From positions 53,760 through 117,759 of the forward strand of contig NZ_JAGGLG010000010.1 in NCBI RefSeq assembly GCF_017874315.1: a stretch of 64,000 bases of DNA, written 5' to 3'. Positions within the stretch are counted from its first letter, which is position 1; every line of letters begins with the position of its first letter. The notes beneath the pieces are model-generated. The model was not told the DNA's origin. It did no database searches and saw nothing but the letters and a program-made list of their open reading frames with translations. This DNA comes from Symbiobacterium terraclitae. Lineage in GTDB: Bacteria > Bacillota > Sulfobacillia > Symbiobacteriales > Symbiobacteriaceae. Positions 25,106 through 33,256 of this stretch are shown piece after piece. A program made the position numbers and the translations under genes.

Positions 25106-25180
25106 TGGAGGTGGGTGTGGGATTTGAACCCACGGATAACGGTTTTGCAGACCGCCGCGTTACCACTTCGCCAACCCACC
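25106..25180 (-). tRNA. tRNA-Cys (GCA)
   Basis: Cloverleaf read on the minus strand: acceptor GGTGGGT/ACCCACC, anticodon loop CTGCAAA with GCA, T-loop GGGTTCAAATCCC. The discriminator is U73, the Cys identity base, and CCA is encoded (25106-25108). It follows tRNA-Ile by 3 bp. Confidence 0.95.
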
Positions 25181-25183
25181 GGG

Positions 25184-25260
25184 TGGTGCGAGAGCCGGGA
25201 TTCGAACCCGGGACCTCTCGGTTATCAGCCGAGTGCTCTGGCCTACTGAGCTACCCTCGC
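25184..25260 (-). tRNA. tRNA-Ile (GAT)
   Basis: Acceptor GCGAGGG/CTCTCGC, D-arm AGCTCAGT, anticodon loop CTGATAA with GAT, T-arm CCGGGTTCGAATCCCGG, and encoded CCA (25184-25186). First of a two-tRNA unit. Confidence 0.95.
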
Positions 25261-25292
25261 GTCCGCCATCGGCTCGCCGCCCGCAGGTACTT

Positions 25293-25321
25293 ATCGTACA
25301 TCATCCCGGGATGTTATGCAA
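25293..25321 (-). promoter_or_regulatory. Promoter of the tRNA-Ile/tRNA-Cys unit
   Basis: On the minus strand TTGCAT (25316-25321) and TACGAT (25293-25298) are 17 bp apart. The transcription start would fall about 25 bp before tRNA-Ile. Confidence 0.65.
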
Positions 25322-25377
25322 CCCGAGAAATTGAGCCAGACGTAAGAGCCAATGGTCGAAATGTAAAGGCATCAGGC

Positions 25378-26001
25378 TCAGGCGTTTTTCAGGATGATGC
25401 CCTCCACCAGGTTGGCGAGCCGCTCCTGGGCGTCGGTCACCGTCTCCAGCGTCTCGTAGATCTCTTTCCACTTGATCACCGTCAGCGGGTCCGCACCGCC
25501 GGTGAACAGCCCAGCGACGAGGCGCCTGAGCAGCCCGTCCGCCTCGGCCTCGACCCGGTTCACCGCCATCTTGGGCAGGCGGATCTCGTCGACCTTCCGG
25601 CGGTGGAGCTGGGCCATGATCTTCTCGATCTCCAGCGAGGCGGAGACGATCATGCCCGCGAAGGCGCAGGCGCCCTCCGTGGGCCGCTCCACGGCGTAGC
25701 TGGCCAGGCGTGCCGCCGAGGCCTCGATCATGTCCACCACGTCATCCATGGCCCGCCCGATGGCGATGATGTCCTCCCGCTCGAACGGCGTGACGAACGC
25801 CCGCCGGAGCCGGGAGATGATCTGGAACGTGATCTCGTCGCCGCGTGCCTCCAGGGCCCGGATCCGGTCCGCCTTCTCCTCCACGTCCGTGAAGTTCCGG
25901 ACCAGGTCCTCGAGGGCCCGCGCGCTCTCCGTCATGTTCTGCGCCGCATCCTGGAACAGCACGAAGTACTGCTCGTCGCGGGGCAGGATACTGAAAGCCA
26001 A
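25378..26001 (-). CDS. DUF47 (PhoU-like) family protein
   Basis: A 207-residue all-helical cytosolic protein of the DUF47/TIGR00153 family, a relative of PhoU. ALEARGDEITFQIISRLRRAFVTPFEREDI is the family hallmark, with Glu/Asp clusters for metal binding. Members usually sit beside a Pit-type low-affinity phosphate transporter and tune it; here no transporter gene is adjacent. The start appears to be TTG at 26001 with AAGGGTG upstream, as no ATG or GTG lies at a suitable distance. The membrane protein upstream is 43 bp away on the same strand. Confidence 0.88.
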   Translation of the reverse strand: MAFSILPRDEQYFVLFQDAAQNMTESARALEDLVRNFTDVEEKADRIRALEARGDEITFQIISRLRRAFVTPFEREDIIAIGRAMDDVVDMIEASAARLASYAVERPTEGACAFAGMIVSASLEIEKIMAQLHRRKVDEIRLPKMAVNRVEAEADGLLRRLVAGLFTGGADPLTVIKWKEIYETLETVTDAQERLANLVEGIILKNA

Positions 26002-26044
26002 CGTGCGCTCACCCTTTCCTCCCCGCAGTATAGCACGGAAGCGC

Positions 26045-26716
26045 TCAGCGGGCAGCCTCCGCCGGCGGCCCGGCGGGCGCCTTGCGCGGCTGCAGGGAGA
26101 GCGATACGCCGGCGTAGAGCAGCAGGATGCCGGCCGTCTGCGTGAAGGCGAAGATCTGCGAGACCTTCATCAGGCCCGAGGCCGCGCCGCCGCTCGCGAA
26201 GACGAAGGTGCCCAGGGCGATCAGCAGCGCAAAGGCGGCCCGCGTGCGCACGAACGAGATGATGGCGCCCACGAGGATGACCAGCGACCCGCCGATGTTC
26301 TGCAGCAGGAACGGCAGCTTGATCGCCGCAGTCGGCGCCGAGCGGAACGCCTCGGTGGCCACAACGGCCGGGCCGGTTCCGCCGGTGAGCAGCGTCGCCG
26401 CCACGACCCAGACGGTGAGCGCCGCGGCGACGGCGAGGGTCACCTGGCCGAGCCGGGCGTTCATCAGGTAGGCGCTGCCCACGGAAAGGTAGGCGACGCA
26501 GCCGCTGGCGGTGGACCAGTAGAGCCACCAGAGCGCGGTGGGAATCTGCCCGGTCAGCTCGAACCAGAGCTCGGGCAGGGCCGCGCAGGCGATGAGGATC
26601 AGGCCGACTCCGTACCAGAGCGAGTGGGGCCGGGGCCGGTTGACGTAGCGGTAGATGAGCCGGCCGCCCAGCAGCAGGGACAGCAGAACCAGGACGGCGT
26701 TGGCGACGGTTGCCAT
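26045..26716 (-). CDS. Multi-helix membrane protein, unknown function
   Basis: A 223-residue protein with about seven hydrophobic helices and short loops, ending in a Pro/Ala-rich tail. No conserved catalytic motif is evident. The distribution of helices and lack of charged residues inside them suggest a sensor-like or structural membrane protein rather than a pump. ATG at 26716 has AGGA close upstream. It may share a transcript with the DUF47 gene. Confidence 0.65.
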   Translation of the reverse strand: MATVANAVLVLLSLLLGGRLIYRYVNRPRPHSLWYGVGLILIACAALPELWFELTGQIPTALWWLYWSTASGCVAYLSVGSAYLMNARLGQVTLAVAAALTVWVVAATLLTGGTGPAVVATEAFRSAPTAAIKLPFLLQNIGGSLVILVGAIISFVRTRAAFALLIALGTFVFASGGAASGLMKVSQIFAFTQTAGILLLYAGVSLSLQPRKAPAGPPAEAAR

Positions 26717-26845
26717 CTGTCCTACTCACCTCTCCCGGAAGTATCCGATTCCCTTGCCGTGACGGTTTCGATGTTATCTTGACTTTCGGGCAGTGTCAAA
26801 CGGATGCTGCAGGTATCGGGGCTAGGGTGCGCGCCCGATGCCGCG

Positions 26846-26880
26846 CCGGCGCCCCCCGCCGGAAAGGCGGGGGGCGCCGG
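26846..26880 (-). terminator. 15-bp hairpin after the class B PBP gene
   Basis: CCGGCGCCCCCCGCC (26846-26860) pairs perfectly with 26866-26880 around a GGAAA loop, 10 bp beyond the PBP stop. No T run follows. Confidence 0.6.
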
Positions 26881-26890
26881 GATCCGAAGG

Positions 26891-28744
26891 TCAGTCCGCC
26901 TTGTTGATGCGGGCGGGGCCCTTGTCCTCGATGCCGAAGTACTGGGCGAACACCGCCCGGGCCGCGGGCGCCACCCACGAGCCGTGGGCACCGCCTTCCA
27001 CGAACACGGCCACGGCGATCTGGGGATCGTCATAGGGAGCGAACGCCACCGTGATGGCATCCGAATAGGCCTTACCGGTCTCGGCCGAGCCGGTCTTGGC
27101 CGCCACCGGAATCGGGAAGTCGCTGAACACCCAGGAGGCGGTGCCCAGGGCGTGGGTCGCACCCTTGCGCATCCCCTCGAAGGTCTGCCGCCAGGCCTCG
27201 TCGGTGGCCTCCACGTAGCCGGCGACCACGGGCTCCCGCCGCTGGACCACCTCGCCGGTGGCGCTGCGCACCTCCTGCACCAGGTAGGGCTGGTAGCGCA
27301 CGCCCCGGTTGGCGATGGTGGCGGTGTAGACCGCGAGCTGCAGCGGCGACACCTGCACGTCGCCCTGGCCGATGGCCACGGAGAAAACGTGGCCCGGCTG
27401 CCAACGGTCGCCGTAGGAGGCCATCGTCGGCAGCACGCCCGGATCCTCGTAGGGCAGGTCGATGCCGGTGGGCCGGCCGAAGCCGAACTGCGTGAGGTAC
27501 TCCGCCAGCTGGTCGATGCCCAGCCGGTAGCCGGTCTCATAGAAGTACGGGTTGCAGGACTGGGCGAGGGCCATGTCGAGGGCCAGGTAGCCCTGGTCCA
27601 CCGGGTACCAGTTGCCGCGGGTCGGGTCGCGGTCGTAGACCACGTTGCAGTGGACGGTCTCGAAGGGACCGATCACGCCGCTGCTGACGCCCGCCAGGCC
27701 GACGCCCATCTTGTAGGTGGAGCCCGGGGCGAAGCCCTGGAGCGACCAGTTGATCAGCGGCGCCCCGGGGACGTTGATGTTCTCGTTGTACTCCTCTTCG
27801 GTGAGGCCGACGGTCATCGCCTTGATGAACAGGTTCGGGTCGTAGGTGGGCACCTGCGCCATGGCCAGCACGGCGCCGGTCTTCACGTCGATGGCGACCA
27901 GCGCCCCCCGGATCGGCTGCGCCTCGGGGTCGTTCTGGGCCTTGATCCAGGCGATGGTGGAGGCGAGCGCCTCCTCTGCCTTCTGCTGCAGGTCGAGGTC
28001 AAGGGTGAGGGTCAGGTCATACCCTGGTTTCGGGTCCGTCTCCTCCACGGTGCCCACCGGCCGCCCGGCCGGGTCGACCAGCTTGACCCGCCGGCCCGGC
28101 TCGCCCTGCAGCAGCCGCTCGTAGTAGAGCTCGATGCCGTCCTTGCCCACCACCGCGTCCGGGTGGTAGCCCTCGAACTCCGGGCTTTCCAGCTGCTCCT
28201 GCGAGATCGGCTGCACGTACCCCACGACGTTGCTGGCCAGCTTGCCGCCGGGGTACTTGCGGGCAGACTGGGTGACGATCGCCACCCCCGGGAACTCGGC
28301 CTGCCGCTCGATGAACGTGGCGACGATCTCCTGCGACAGGCCCGTCTTGATGAGCAGATCCTCGAACTGCCGGCCCTGGCGCTCGTGGATCCGCACCTGT
28401 TCCAGCACGTACCGGCTGATCTCCTCGGCCTTCGCGGCGTCGCCCCCGGCCAGGAGAAGGCTCAGTTCGGGCAGGATCTTCGCCACGTGCTCGGGATCCT
28501 GGTCATAGAGCATGGCAGCATAGACCGGCTCGCTGGTTGCCAGCGGCCGGCCGTTGCGATCATAGATTGCACCCCGGGGCCCGTGGCTGGGCAGCTCCAT
28601 CTGGCTCTGGTTGACCGCCCGGCTCATCCACGCCGCCGATTCCACCACGGTCAGGCGGTAGAGACGCGAGCCGACGATGCCAACAGCCAGGACGATCGCG
28701 CCCAGCAGCACGAGCACCCGCTTCTGCTCGCTGCGCACCTTCAC
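26891..28744 (-). CDS. Class B penicillin-binding protein (PBP2/MrdA-like)
   Basis: A 617-residue monofunctional transpeptidase. One N-terminal membrane helix (about 9-28); the pedestal/dimerisation domain runs from about 50 to 240 (GPRGAIYDRNGRPLATS, GKDGIELYYERLLQGEPG); the transpeptidase has Ser342 in the STYK motif, a SCN motif and Lys550 in KTGS. It cross-links peptidoglycan in cell elongation or division. The start is GTG 28744, with only a G-rich tract upstream. It lies 15 bp after the LysM/M23 gene, an operon of wall enzymes without the usual RodA/MreBCD partners. Confidence 0.92.
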   Translation of the reverse strand: MKVRSEQKRVLVLLGAIVLAVGIVGSRLYRLTVVESAAWMSRAVNQSQMELPSHGPRGAIYDRNGRPLATSEPVYAAMLYDQDPEHVAKILPELSLLLAGGDAAKAEEISRYVLEQVRIHERQGRQFEDLLIKTGLSQEIVATFIERQAEFPGVAIVTQSARKYPGGKLASNVVGYVQPISQEQLESPEFEGYHPDAVVGKDGIELYYERLLQGEPGRRVKLVDPAGRPVGTVEETDPKPGYDLTLTLDLDLQQKAEEALASTIAWIKAQNDPEAQPIRGALVAIDVKTGAVLAMAQVPTYDPNLFIKAMTVGLTEEEYNENINVPGAPLINWSLQGFAPGSTYKMGVGLAGVSSGVIGPFETVHCNVVYDRDPTRGNWYPVDQGYLALDMALAQSCNPYFYETGYRLGIDQLAEYLTQFGFGRPTGIDLPYEDPGVLPTMASYGDRWQPGHVFSVAIGQGDVQVSPLQLAVYTATIANRGVRYQPYLVQEVRSATGEVVQRREPVVAGYVEATDEAWRQTFEGMRKGATHALGTASWVFSDFPIPVAAKTGSAETGKAYSDAITVAFAPYDDPQIAVAVFVEGGAHGSWVAPAARAVFAQYFGIEDKGPARINKAD

Positions 28745-28759
28745 CGCCCCCCGTTATGG

Positions 28760-29803
28760 TCAGGGCAGCCAACCCCACGGATCCACCGGCTCTCCCCAGA
28801 CGAGAACCGTAAAGTGGAGGTGCGGCCCTGTGGAATTCCCCGTGTTCCCGGAATAGCCGATGAGCTCACCCGCCTCCACCCAGTCGCCCGGGCTCACCGC
28901 CACGCTGTCCAGGTGAGCGTACATCGTCGTGATGCCGCCCCCGTGGTCGATCTTCACCGCGATCCCGTAGCCGCCCAGCCAGCCGGCCGTCGTGACCGTG
29001 CCGGCCTCCACGGCGGCCACCGGCGTGCCGTAGGCCACGTCGATGTCCAGGCCGTCGTGCAGGTGCCAGACGCCGGTGACCGGATGCACCCGCCAGCCAA
29101 ACTCGTCGGTGGTGTTGCCGTACGCCGGCCAGAGGGCGAAGCGGCCCGCAGAATAGGACGTGCGCGAGCCGCCGCGGCTCGCGACCATCGTCCGCCGCGA
29201 GGGCGGCGTGCCGCCCGGCACGAAGAGGACCTGGCCAGGCTGCAGCGCGTCCGCGTCCACGTCGGGGTTGGCCGCGACGATCTCGTCGAAGTCGGCGTTG
29301 AAGGCGTCGGCCACGCCCCACATCGTGTCGCCCTGGACGACGGTGTAGACCAGCGCGTCCATGGACGGGATGAGCAGCTCCTGCCCGATCTGCAGGATGT
29401 CGTCGGCATACATGTCGTTCACGTACAGCAGGGTCTCCACCGACAGGCCGTAGCGCTGGGCGATGGCCTCGATGGTGTCCCCTTCGACCACGGTGTATGT
29501 GGTGACCTTCGGCTTCGGGGCCTCCTCCTGAGGCTCCGGCGGGGCCTCGGCCGCCAGGGCGGGAGCCGGGGCGGTCACCGCGGCCAGCGCGGCCTCGGCG
29601 CCCACGGTCGGCAGTTCCTCACGCCGAACGGTGTCGGTTGCGCCGGTACCGGGTTCGGACTGGTCGTCGGCCGCAGTGGATGCGGGTGCGGTCGTCGGAA
29701 CTGCGGGCGGTCGGACCGCCGCGCCGACACCGCTCGCGACCACGGCCGCGAGGGCCACGCCGAAGACCCGGCGGCGTAACACGACTGAGCTGGGGAGGTT
29801 CAA
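28760..29803 (-). CDS. LysM / M23 peptidoglycan endopeptidase
   Basis: A 347-residue secreted or membrane-tethered wall enzyme. A signal/anchor covers about residues 10-30, followed by an Ala/Pro/Glu-rich linker. Two LysM domains follow (TTYTVVEGDTIEAIAQRYGL and VYTVVQGDTMWGVADAFN). The C-terminal LytM domain has the zinc ligands in HDGLDI and HLHF, so it is likely active. Start is TTG 29803, supported by GAAGGAGGTC 9 nt upstream. First gene of a two-gene unit with the class B PBP. Confidence 0.92.
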   Translation of the reverse strand: MNLPSSVVLRRRVFGVALAAVVASGVGAAVRPPAVPTTAPASTAADDQSEPGTGATDTVRREELPTVGAEAALAAVTAPAPALAAEAPPEPQEEAPKPKVTTYTVVEGDTIEAIAQRYGLSVETLLYVNDMYADDILQIGQELLIPSMDALVYTVVQGDTMWGVADAFNADFDEIVAANPDVDADALQPGQVLFVPGGTPPSRRTMVASRGGSRTSYSAGRFALWPAYGNTTDEFGWRVHPVTGVWHLHDGLDIDVAYGTPVAAVEAGTVTTAGWLGGYGIAVKIDHGGGITTMYAHLDSVAVSPGDWVEAGELIGYSGNTGNSTGPHLHFTVLVWGEPVDPWGWLP

Positions 29804-29848
29804 CTACGAAGACCTCCTTCAGGCCATTTCACGCGAAACACGTGTTAC

Positions 29849-29854
29849 ATTATA
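29849..29854 (-). promoter_or_regulatory. Possible -10 box of the M23/PBP unit
   Basis: A perfect TATAAT on the minus strand, 46 bp before the TTG start. No clear -35 box is seen 17 bp away, and a near-palindrome TTTCACGCGAAA lies just downstream, so the promoter may be factor-dependent. Confidence 0.4.
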
Positions 29855-29903
29855 CCTGTCCATCGGGCGACGCGGTATGGGCTTTTGAACCGATCTCGGC
29901 TAC

Positions 29904-30536
29904 TCATCCGTGGATGGGCCGCAGATCAGGACCCACGAGCACTTCGCCAATCTCTTCCACGGCGATGCGGCCCGCAGACGCCTCGGCCAGTTCGGCGGCC
30001 ACCACAGCCCGGTCGGCGGCGCGCACGCGAAACGCCAGCACGACCTCCTCGGCGAACTGGCTGTCCAACGTCAGCGCGCCGCGCTGCTGCAGGAGGTGCT
30101 GCACCTTGCCCAGCAGGCCGTAGTCGACCCGGATCCGCAGGTCGCAGGCCGCGATGGCCTCCGCCACGCCCGCGGCCTCCACGCCGGCCACGGCGGCCTG
30201 GCTGTACGCCCGCACGAGCCCGCCCGCGCCCAGGAGGATGCCGCCGAAGTAGCGGGTGACCACGATGGCCGTGTCGGAGAGCCCTTGCTTCTCCAGCACG
30301 TCGAAGATCGGACGGCCGGCCGTGCCGCTGGGCTCGCCGTCGTCCGACATCCGCTGGATCCCGCCGGCGGTGAAGGCGAAGCAGTTGTGCGTCGCCTCCG
30401 GGTGCGCGCCGCGGATCTCGTTGATGAAGGCCCACGCCGCCTCCTCGGAGGTGACCGGGGCCACGTTGGCGATGAAGCGCGACTTGCGAATGACGATCTC
30501 GGCCTGAGCGCGGCCGGCTACGGTTCGGTACGCCAC
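29904..30536 (-). CDS. YigZ / IMPACT family protein
   Basis: A 210-residue protein of the UPF0029/YigZ family. The N-terminal IMPACT domain shows KSRFIANVAPV, HNCFAF, SDDGEPSGTAGRPI and VTRYFGGILLGAGGLVRAYS, all hallmarks; the C-terminal part is the small DUF1949-type domain. Function is probably nucleic-acid or translation related but not settled. I start at GTG 30536 (spacing 7 from AAGGGG); the longer frame to 30569 lacks a ribosome-binding site. Confidence 0.9.
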   Translation of the reverse strand: MAYRTVAGRAQAEIVIRKSRFIANVAPVTSEEAAWAFINEIRGAHPEATHNCFAFTAGGIQRMSDDGEPSGTAGRPIFDVLEKQGLSDTAIVVTRYFGGILLGAGGLVRAYSQAAVAGVEAAGVAEAIAACDLRIRVDYGLLGKVQHLLQQRGALTLDSQFAEEVVLAFRVRAADRAVVAAELAEASAGRIAVEEIGEVLVGPDLRPIHG

Positions 30537-30644
30537 CACTTCACCCCTTGCAAGACAGGTACGCCCCATGCAATTCTAGGAGTGCCCGTCGGTCCCCTGC
30601 CTCAGACTAAAAAGACAGGGCCCGACAAGCTGGAGGGATGGCAC

Positions 30645-31172
30645 GTGGACGCAGCATCGGATCGGGGGGACCTGCTGGCCGGCGGCGACCTGCTCAGGCA
30701 GGCGGCGGCCGCATACGCGCGTACACTGGGGCCCGAGGACTACTGGTGGCTCGGCGTCGGCCTCGCCGCCAGCACACTGGCCGACCTGCAGGAGAAGGAA
30801 TACGCCCTGCGGCGCATCCAGCAGCTGATGGACCGGCTGGGCCGCACAGGCGTCGAGGGCGACTGGTTCGAGCGCTTCCTGGTGGAGCTGGCGGCGCTGG
30901 ACGCCGAGGGGCTGCTGTGGCCCCGGTTCGAGCGGGACCCCGACGGGGAGATGGTCCCGACGGGCGTAGCGGTGAACCCGGCGTTCGACGCCGAGTCCGG
31001 GTACATCCTGGCGCTCGCCCACCTGGCGATCGCCCGGGCGGTGAACGAGGGCGACGCGGAGGCCGTGGCGCCGCTGGCGGAGGCCATCGGGCAGATCGTG
31101 GCGGAAGGACTGCGCCCCGAGCACCGGGAGCAGGTGCGCGCGGCGCTGGAGATCGGCGCGCAGGAGCCGTGA
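30645..31172 (+). CDS. Conserved hypothetical soluble protein
   Basis: A 175-residue, mainly helical, acidic protein with no signal or membrane helix. GGAGG 8 nt before the GTG at 30645 supports translation. A WWLGVGLAASTLADLQ segment and a later Glu/Ala-rich helix suggest a helical-repeat-like fold. No family recognised. Its stop codon lies inside the hairpin that also holds the stop of the converging GGDEF gene. Confidence 0.65.
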   Translation: MDAASDRGDLLAGGDLLRQAAAAYARTLGPEDYWWLGVGLAASTLADLQEKEYALRRIQQLMDRLGRTGVEGDWFERFLVELAALDAEGLLWPRFERDPDGEMVPTGVAVNPAFDAESGYILALAHLAIARAVNEGDAEAVAPLAEAIGQIVAEGLRPEHREQVRAALEIGAQEP

Positions 31173-31193
31173 CCGCGGGGGCGGTCACGGCTC
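31164..31193. terminator. Two-way terminator overlapping both stop codons
   Basis: GAGCCGTGACCGC (31164-31176) pairs perfectly with 31181-31193 around GGGG. The stem contains the TGA of the plus-strand gene and reaches the stop of the minus-strand GGDEF gene, an unusually compact convergent end. Confidence 0.7.
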
Positions 31194-32661
31194 AGGCGTG
31201 TTTGCAGGCGTACATGCGCTCGTCGGCCCGGTCCAGCAGCTTCTGCCACTCGGACTGCTGGGCCGTCTCGACGCCGATGTCCAGGTAGAGCCTCGGCTCG
31301 TCCTCGGACCGCTCCCGGTTCCACTCCTCCACCCGCTGCAGCACGCGCTCGGCGATGGCCTGGGCCTCCTGCCGGCCGGTGTCGGCCAGCACCACCAGGA
31401 ACTCGTCGCCGCCGTACCGCACGACCAGGTCGCGCGACCGGACGCTGTTGGAGATGATCTGCGCGCACTGCTGCAGGACCCAGTCGCCGGTGAGGTGGCC
31501 CCAGCGGTCGTTGATCTGCTTGAACTTCCGGCAGTCGATCAGCAGCACCGACACCTCGCGCGACTCGCTCTTCACGCGCTGCGACCACTCGTTGAGGTAG
31601 TGCCGGTTGTAGACGCCCGTCAGCGCGTCCCGCCTGGCCAGCCGCTCCTCCAGTTCCGCCCGGGAGATGGCGTCGGAGACGTGGGCCGCCATCAGCTCCA
31701 GCAGGTGCAGGTCGCTCAGCTGGTACTGGTTCTTCCCCTGCCGGTCCACCCGCAGCACGCCGTAGAGCCGGCCGTTGGTCATGAGCGGCACGACGAGGAT
31801 CGACTCGTCCTCCCGCGGCGTGCCGGGCACCTGGACCGAGCGGGGATCGTCCACCGCGTCGTTGGTGAAGATCGACTGGCCGTGCTTGGCCACCCAGCCG
31901 GACAGGCCCACGCCGACCCGGATCGTAGTGGTCATGATGGCCTCCCGCTCCTCAGGGGAGAGCGGGGCCTCGCTGTGCAGGTAGTGGGGCCGCAGCACCT
32001 GCGCCTGCTCGTCCAGCAGCAGGACGATGCCGGTGCGGCTGCCGGTGGCCCGCACGATGTGCCGGACCGCCGCCTGCACCACGTCCTGGACCCCGCGGGC
32101 CTTGAGCACGGGAAGCAGCTCCATCAGGCGGCGCAGGTGGTCGTTCTGGACGAGCTGCTCCCGGTGGCGGAGATAAAGCCACCGCACGACCGCGATCACG
32201 CCGGCCAGCACGGCGACCAGCATCAGCTGGAACAGCGGGCGGGCGCCGCCGATGTGCGCACCCGCGACGCCGACGAGCAGGATCGAGACGTGCGTCCACA
32301 GGTACTTCTTGCGACAGTAGCCGGCGATCACCGCGGAGAGCAGCACCATCAGCGCCGGACCCGCCGGGGCCCCCGGATCAGCCCAGTAGAGCATCACGGC
32401 CGGGACGCTCAGCAGAACCACGGCCCAGGGCGCCGTCGGCCCCTCCGGGCGCCAGACCGTGTCGAACACGGCGGCAAAGCCCGTCAGGGAACCGATCATG
32501 CACGCCCACCAGGCGGCGCTCCACGGCTGGTGGCGGTAGAGCAGCAGACCCGACAGGAAGAGCACCTCCACGGTCACCACCGCGAGAACGGAAAAAAGGA
32601 CCCGCCCGCCCGACCGCAGACCGGTCATCTCCTCCCGCTCGTTCGGTTGTGTTCGAGTCAC
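31192..32661 (-). CDS. Membrane GAF-GGDEF diguanylate cyclase
   Basis: A 489-residue c-di-GMP synthase. The N-terminal third has about six membrane helices; a GAF domain follows (residues about 185-330, GVGLSGWVAKHGQSIFTND ... SILVVPLM), then a GGDEF domain with intact YGGDEF (about 423) and the usual DALTGVYNRHYL start, so it should be active. No RxxD inhibitory site is evident before GGDEF. Start at GTG 32661 has GGGGG 7 nt upstream. The signal sensed is unknown. Two HD-GYP phosphodiesterase-type genes lie 7 kb away. Confidence 0.9.
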   Translation of the reverse strand: MTRTQPNEREEMTGLRSGGRVLFSVLAVVTVEVLFLSGLLLYRHQPWSAAWWACMIGSLTGFAAVFDTVWRPEGPTAPWAVVLLSVPAVMLYWADPGAPAGPALMVLLSAVIAGYCRKKYLWTHVSILLVGVAGAHIGGARPLFQLMLVAVLAGVIAVVRWLYLRHREQLVQNDHLRRLMELLPVLKARGVQDVVQAAVRHIVRATGSRTGIVLLLDEQAQVLRPHYLHSEAPLSPEEREAIMTTTIRVGVGLSGWVAKHGQSIFTNDAVDDPRSVQVPGTPREDESILVVPLMTNGRLYGVLRVDRQGKNQYQLSDLHLLELMAAHVSDAISRAELEERLARRDALTGVYNRHYLNEWSQRVKSESREVSVLLIDCRKFKQINDRWGHLTGDWVLQQCAQIISNSVRSRDLVVRYGGDEFLVVLADTGRQEAQAIAERVLQRVEEWNRERSEDEPRLYLDIGVETAQQSEWQKLLDRADERMYACKHA

Positions 32662-32769
32662 GCTGCCACCCCCCTGGGGCAAACCCGACGCGCAACGCGG
32701 CTCATAGATGTTTCTCGTTCGCCCCGCCCTATTCCTTCACACCGCCCGCGATGCGACGCACAATTTAAA

Positions 32770-32793
32770 CCGGCCAGCCGTTCGGCTGGCCGG
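32770..32793 (-). terminator. Terminator after the small anchored protein
   Basis: CCGGCCAGCCG and CGGCTGGCCGG form an 11-bp stem with a TT loop, followed on the minus strand by TTTAAATT. It closes the feo unit or the 64-residue gene. Confidence 0.7.
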
Positions 32794-32799
32794 CTCGGC

Positions 32800-32994
32800 T
32801 CAGTCAGGACGGAACGGCCCGGGCGGGATGTTGTCCTTCAGCAGCGGCACCACCTTGCCGGAGCCGCTCCCCGGGTCGCTCCTGCGGGAGCCCCGGGCGC
32901 GCCCGCCCAGGGACTGCTCCAGGCGGTGCACGCGGTAGATCAGGTAGAGCACCGCTGCCAGTTGGAGCAGGACGAGGACCTGCAGTGTCTCCAT
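32800..32994 (-). CDS. Small membrane-anchored protein (64 aa)
   Basis: Begins with a single hydrophobic helix (about residues 3-21, LQVLVLLQLAAVLYLIYRV), then a basic, Gly/Ser-rich tail. GGAGG lies 8 nt before the ATG at 32994, so it is probably translated. It follows the feoA-feoB-Cys-rich genes with a 31-bp gap and may be part of that transcript. No family recognised. Confidence 0.6.
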   Translation of the reverse strand: METLQVLVLLQLAAVLYLIYRVHRLEQSLGGRARGSRRSDPGSGSGKVVPLLKDNIPPGPFRPD

Positions 32995-33025
32995 GCCGAA
33001 CGCCTCCCCGTGCGAGTCGCTTACA

Positions 33026-33238
33026 CTATTGACGTTCCACGGGCGACTTCCGTTCGGGCGAACGCCTTCCAATGGCGGCCTGACCCGCCAGCGAGCTGAT
33101 CAGGCACCGGGTGCACTCGCCGGAGCAGCCTTTCGGCACCGCCAGCGCCGCGCGGCAGCGCAGGCAGCGGGAGGCGCCGGGGCCGTTCTGGTACCCGCAC
33201 CGGGGGCAGAGTCCGTTCGGATCGCATGCGCCGGCCAT
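33026..33238 (-). CDS. Cys-rich (zinc-ribbon-like) protein downstream of feoB
   Basis: A 70-residue protein with eight cysteines, arranged as one zinc ribbon (CPRCGYQ ... CLRC, about residues 11-28) followed by a second cluster (CSGECTRC, about 38-45). The tail is basic. It starts at ATG 33238 with GGAGG 8 nt upstream and lies 18 bp after feoB, so it belongs to the iron-uptake unit. Small Cys-rich partners (FeoC or FeoB-associated proteins) are known in other Feo operons, but this one does not obviously match them. It could bind Fe-S or zinc. Confidence 0.75.
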   Translation of the reverse strand: MAGACDPNGLCPRCGYQNGPGASRCLRCRAALAVPKGCSGECTRCLISSLAGQAAIGRRSPERKSPVERQ

Positions 33239-33256
33239 GGGTCAGGCCTCCCTCCG

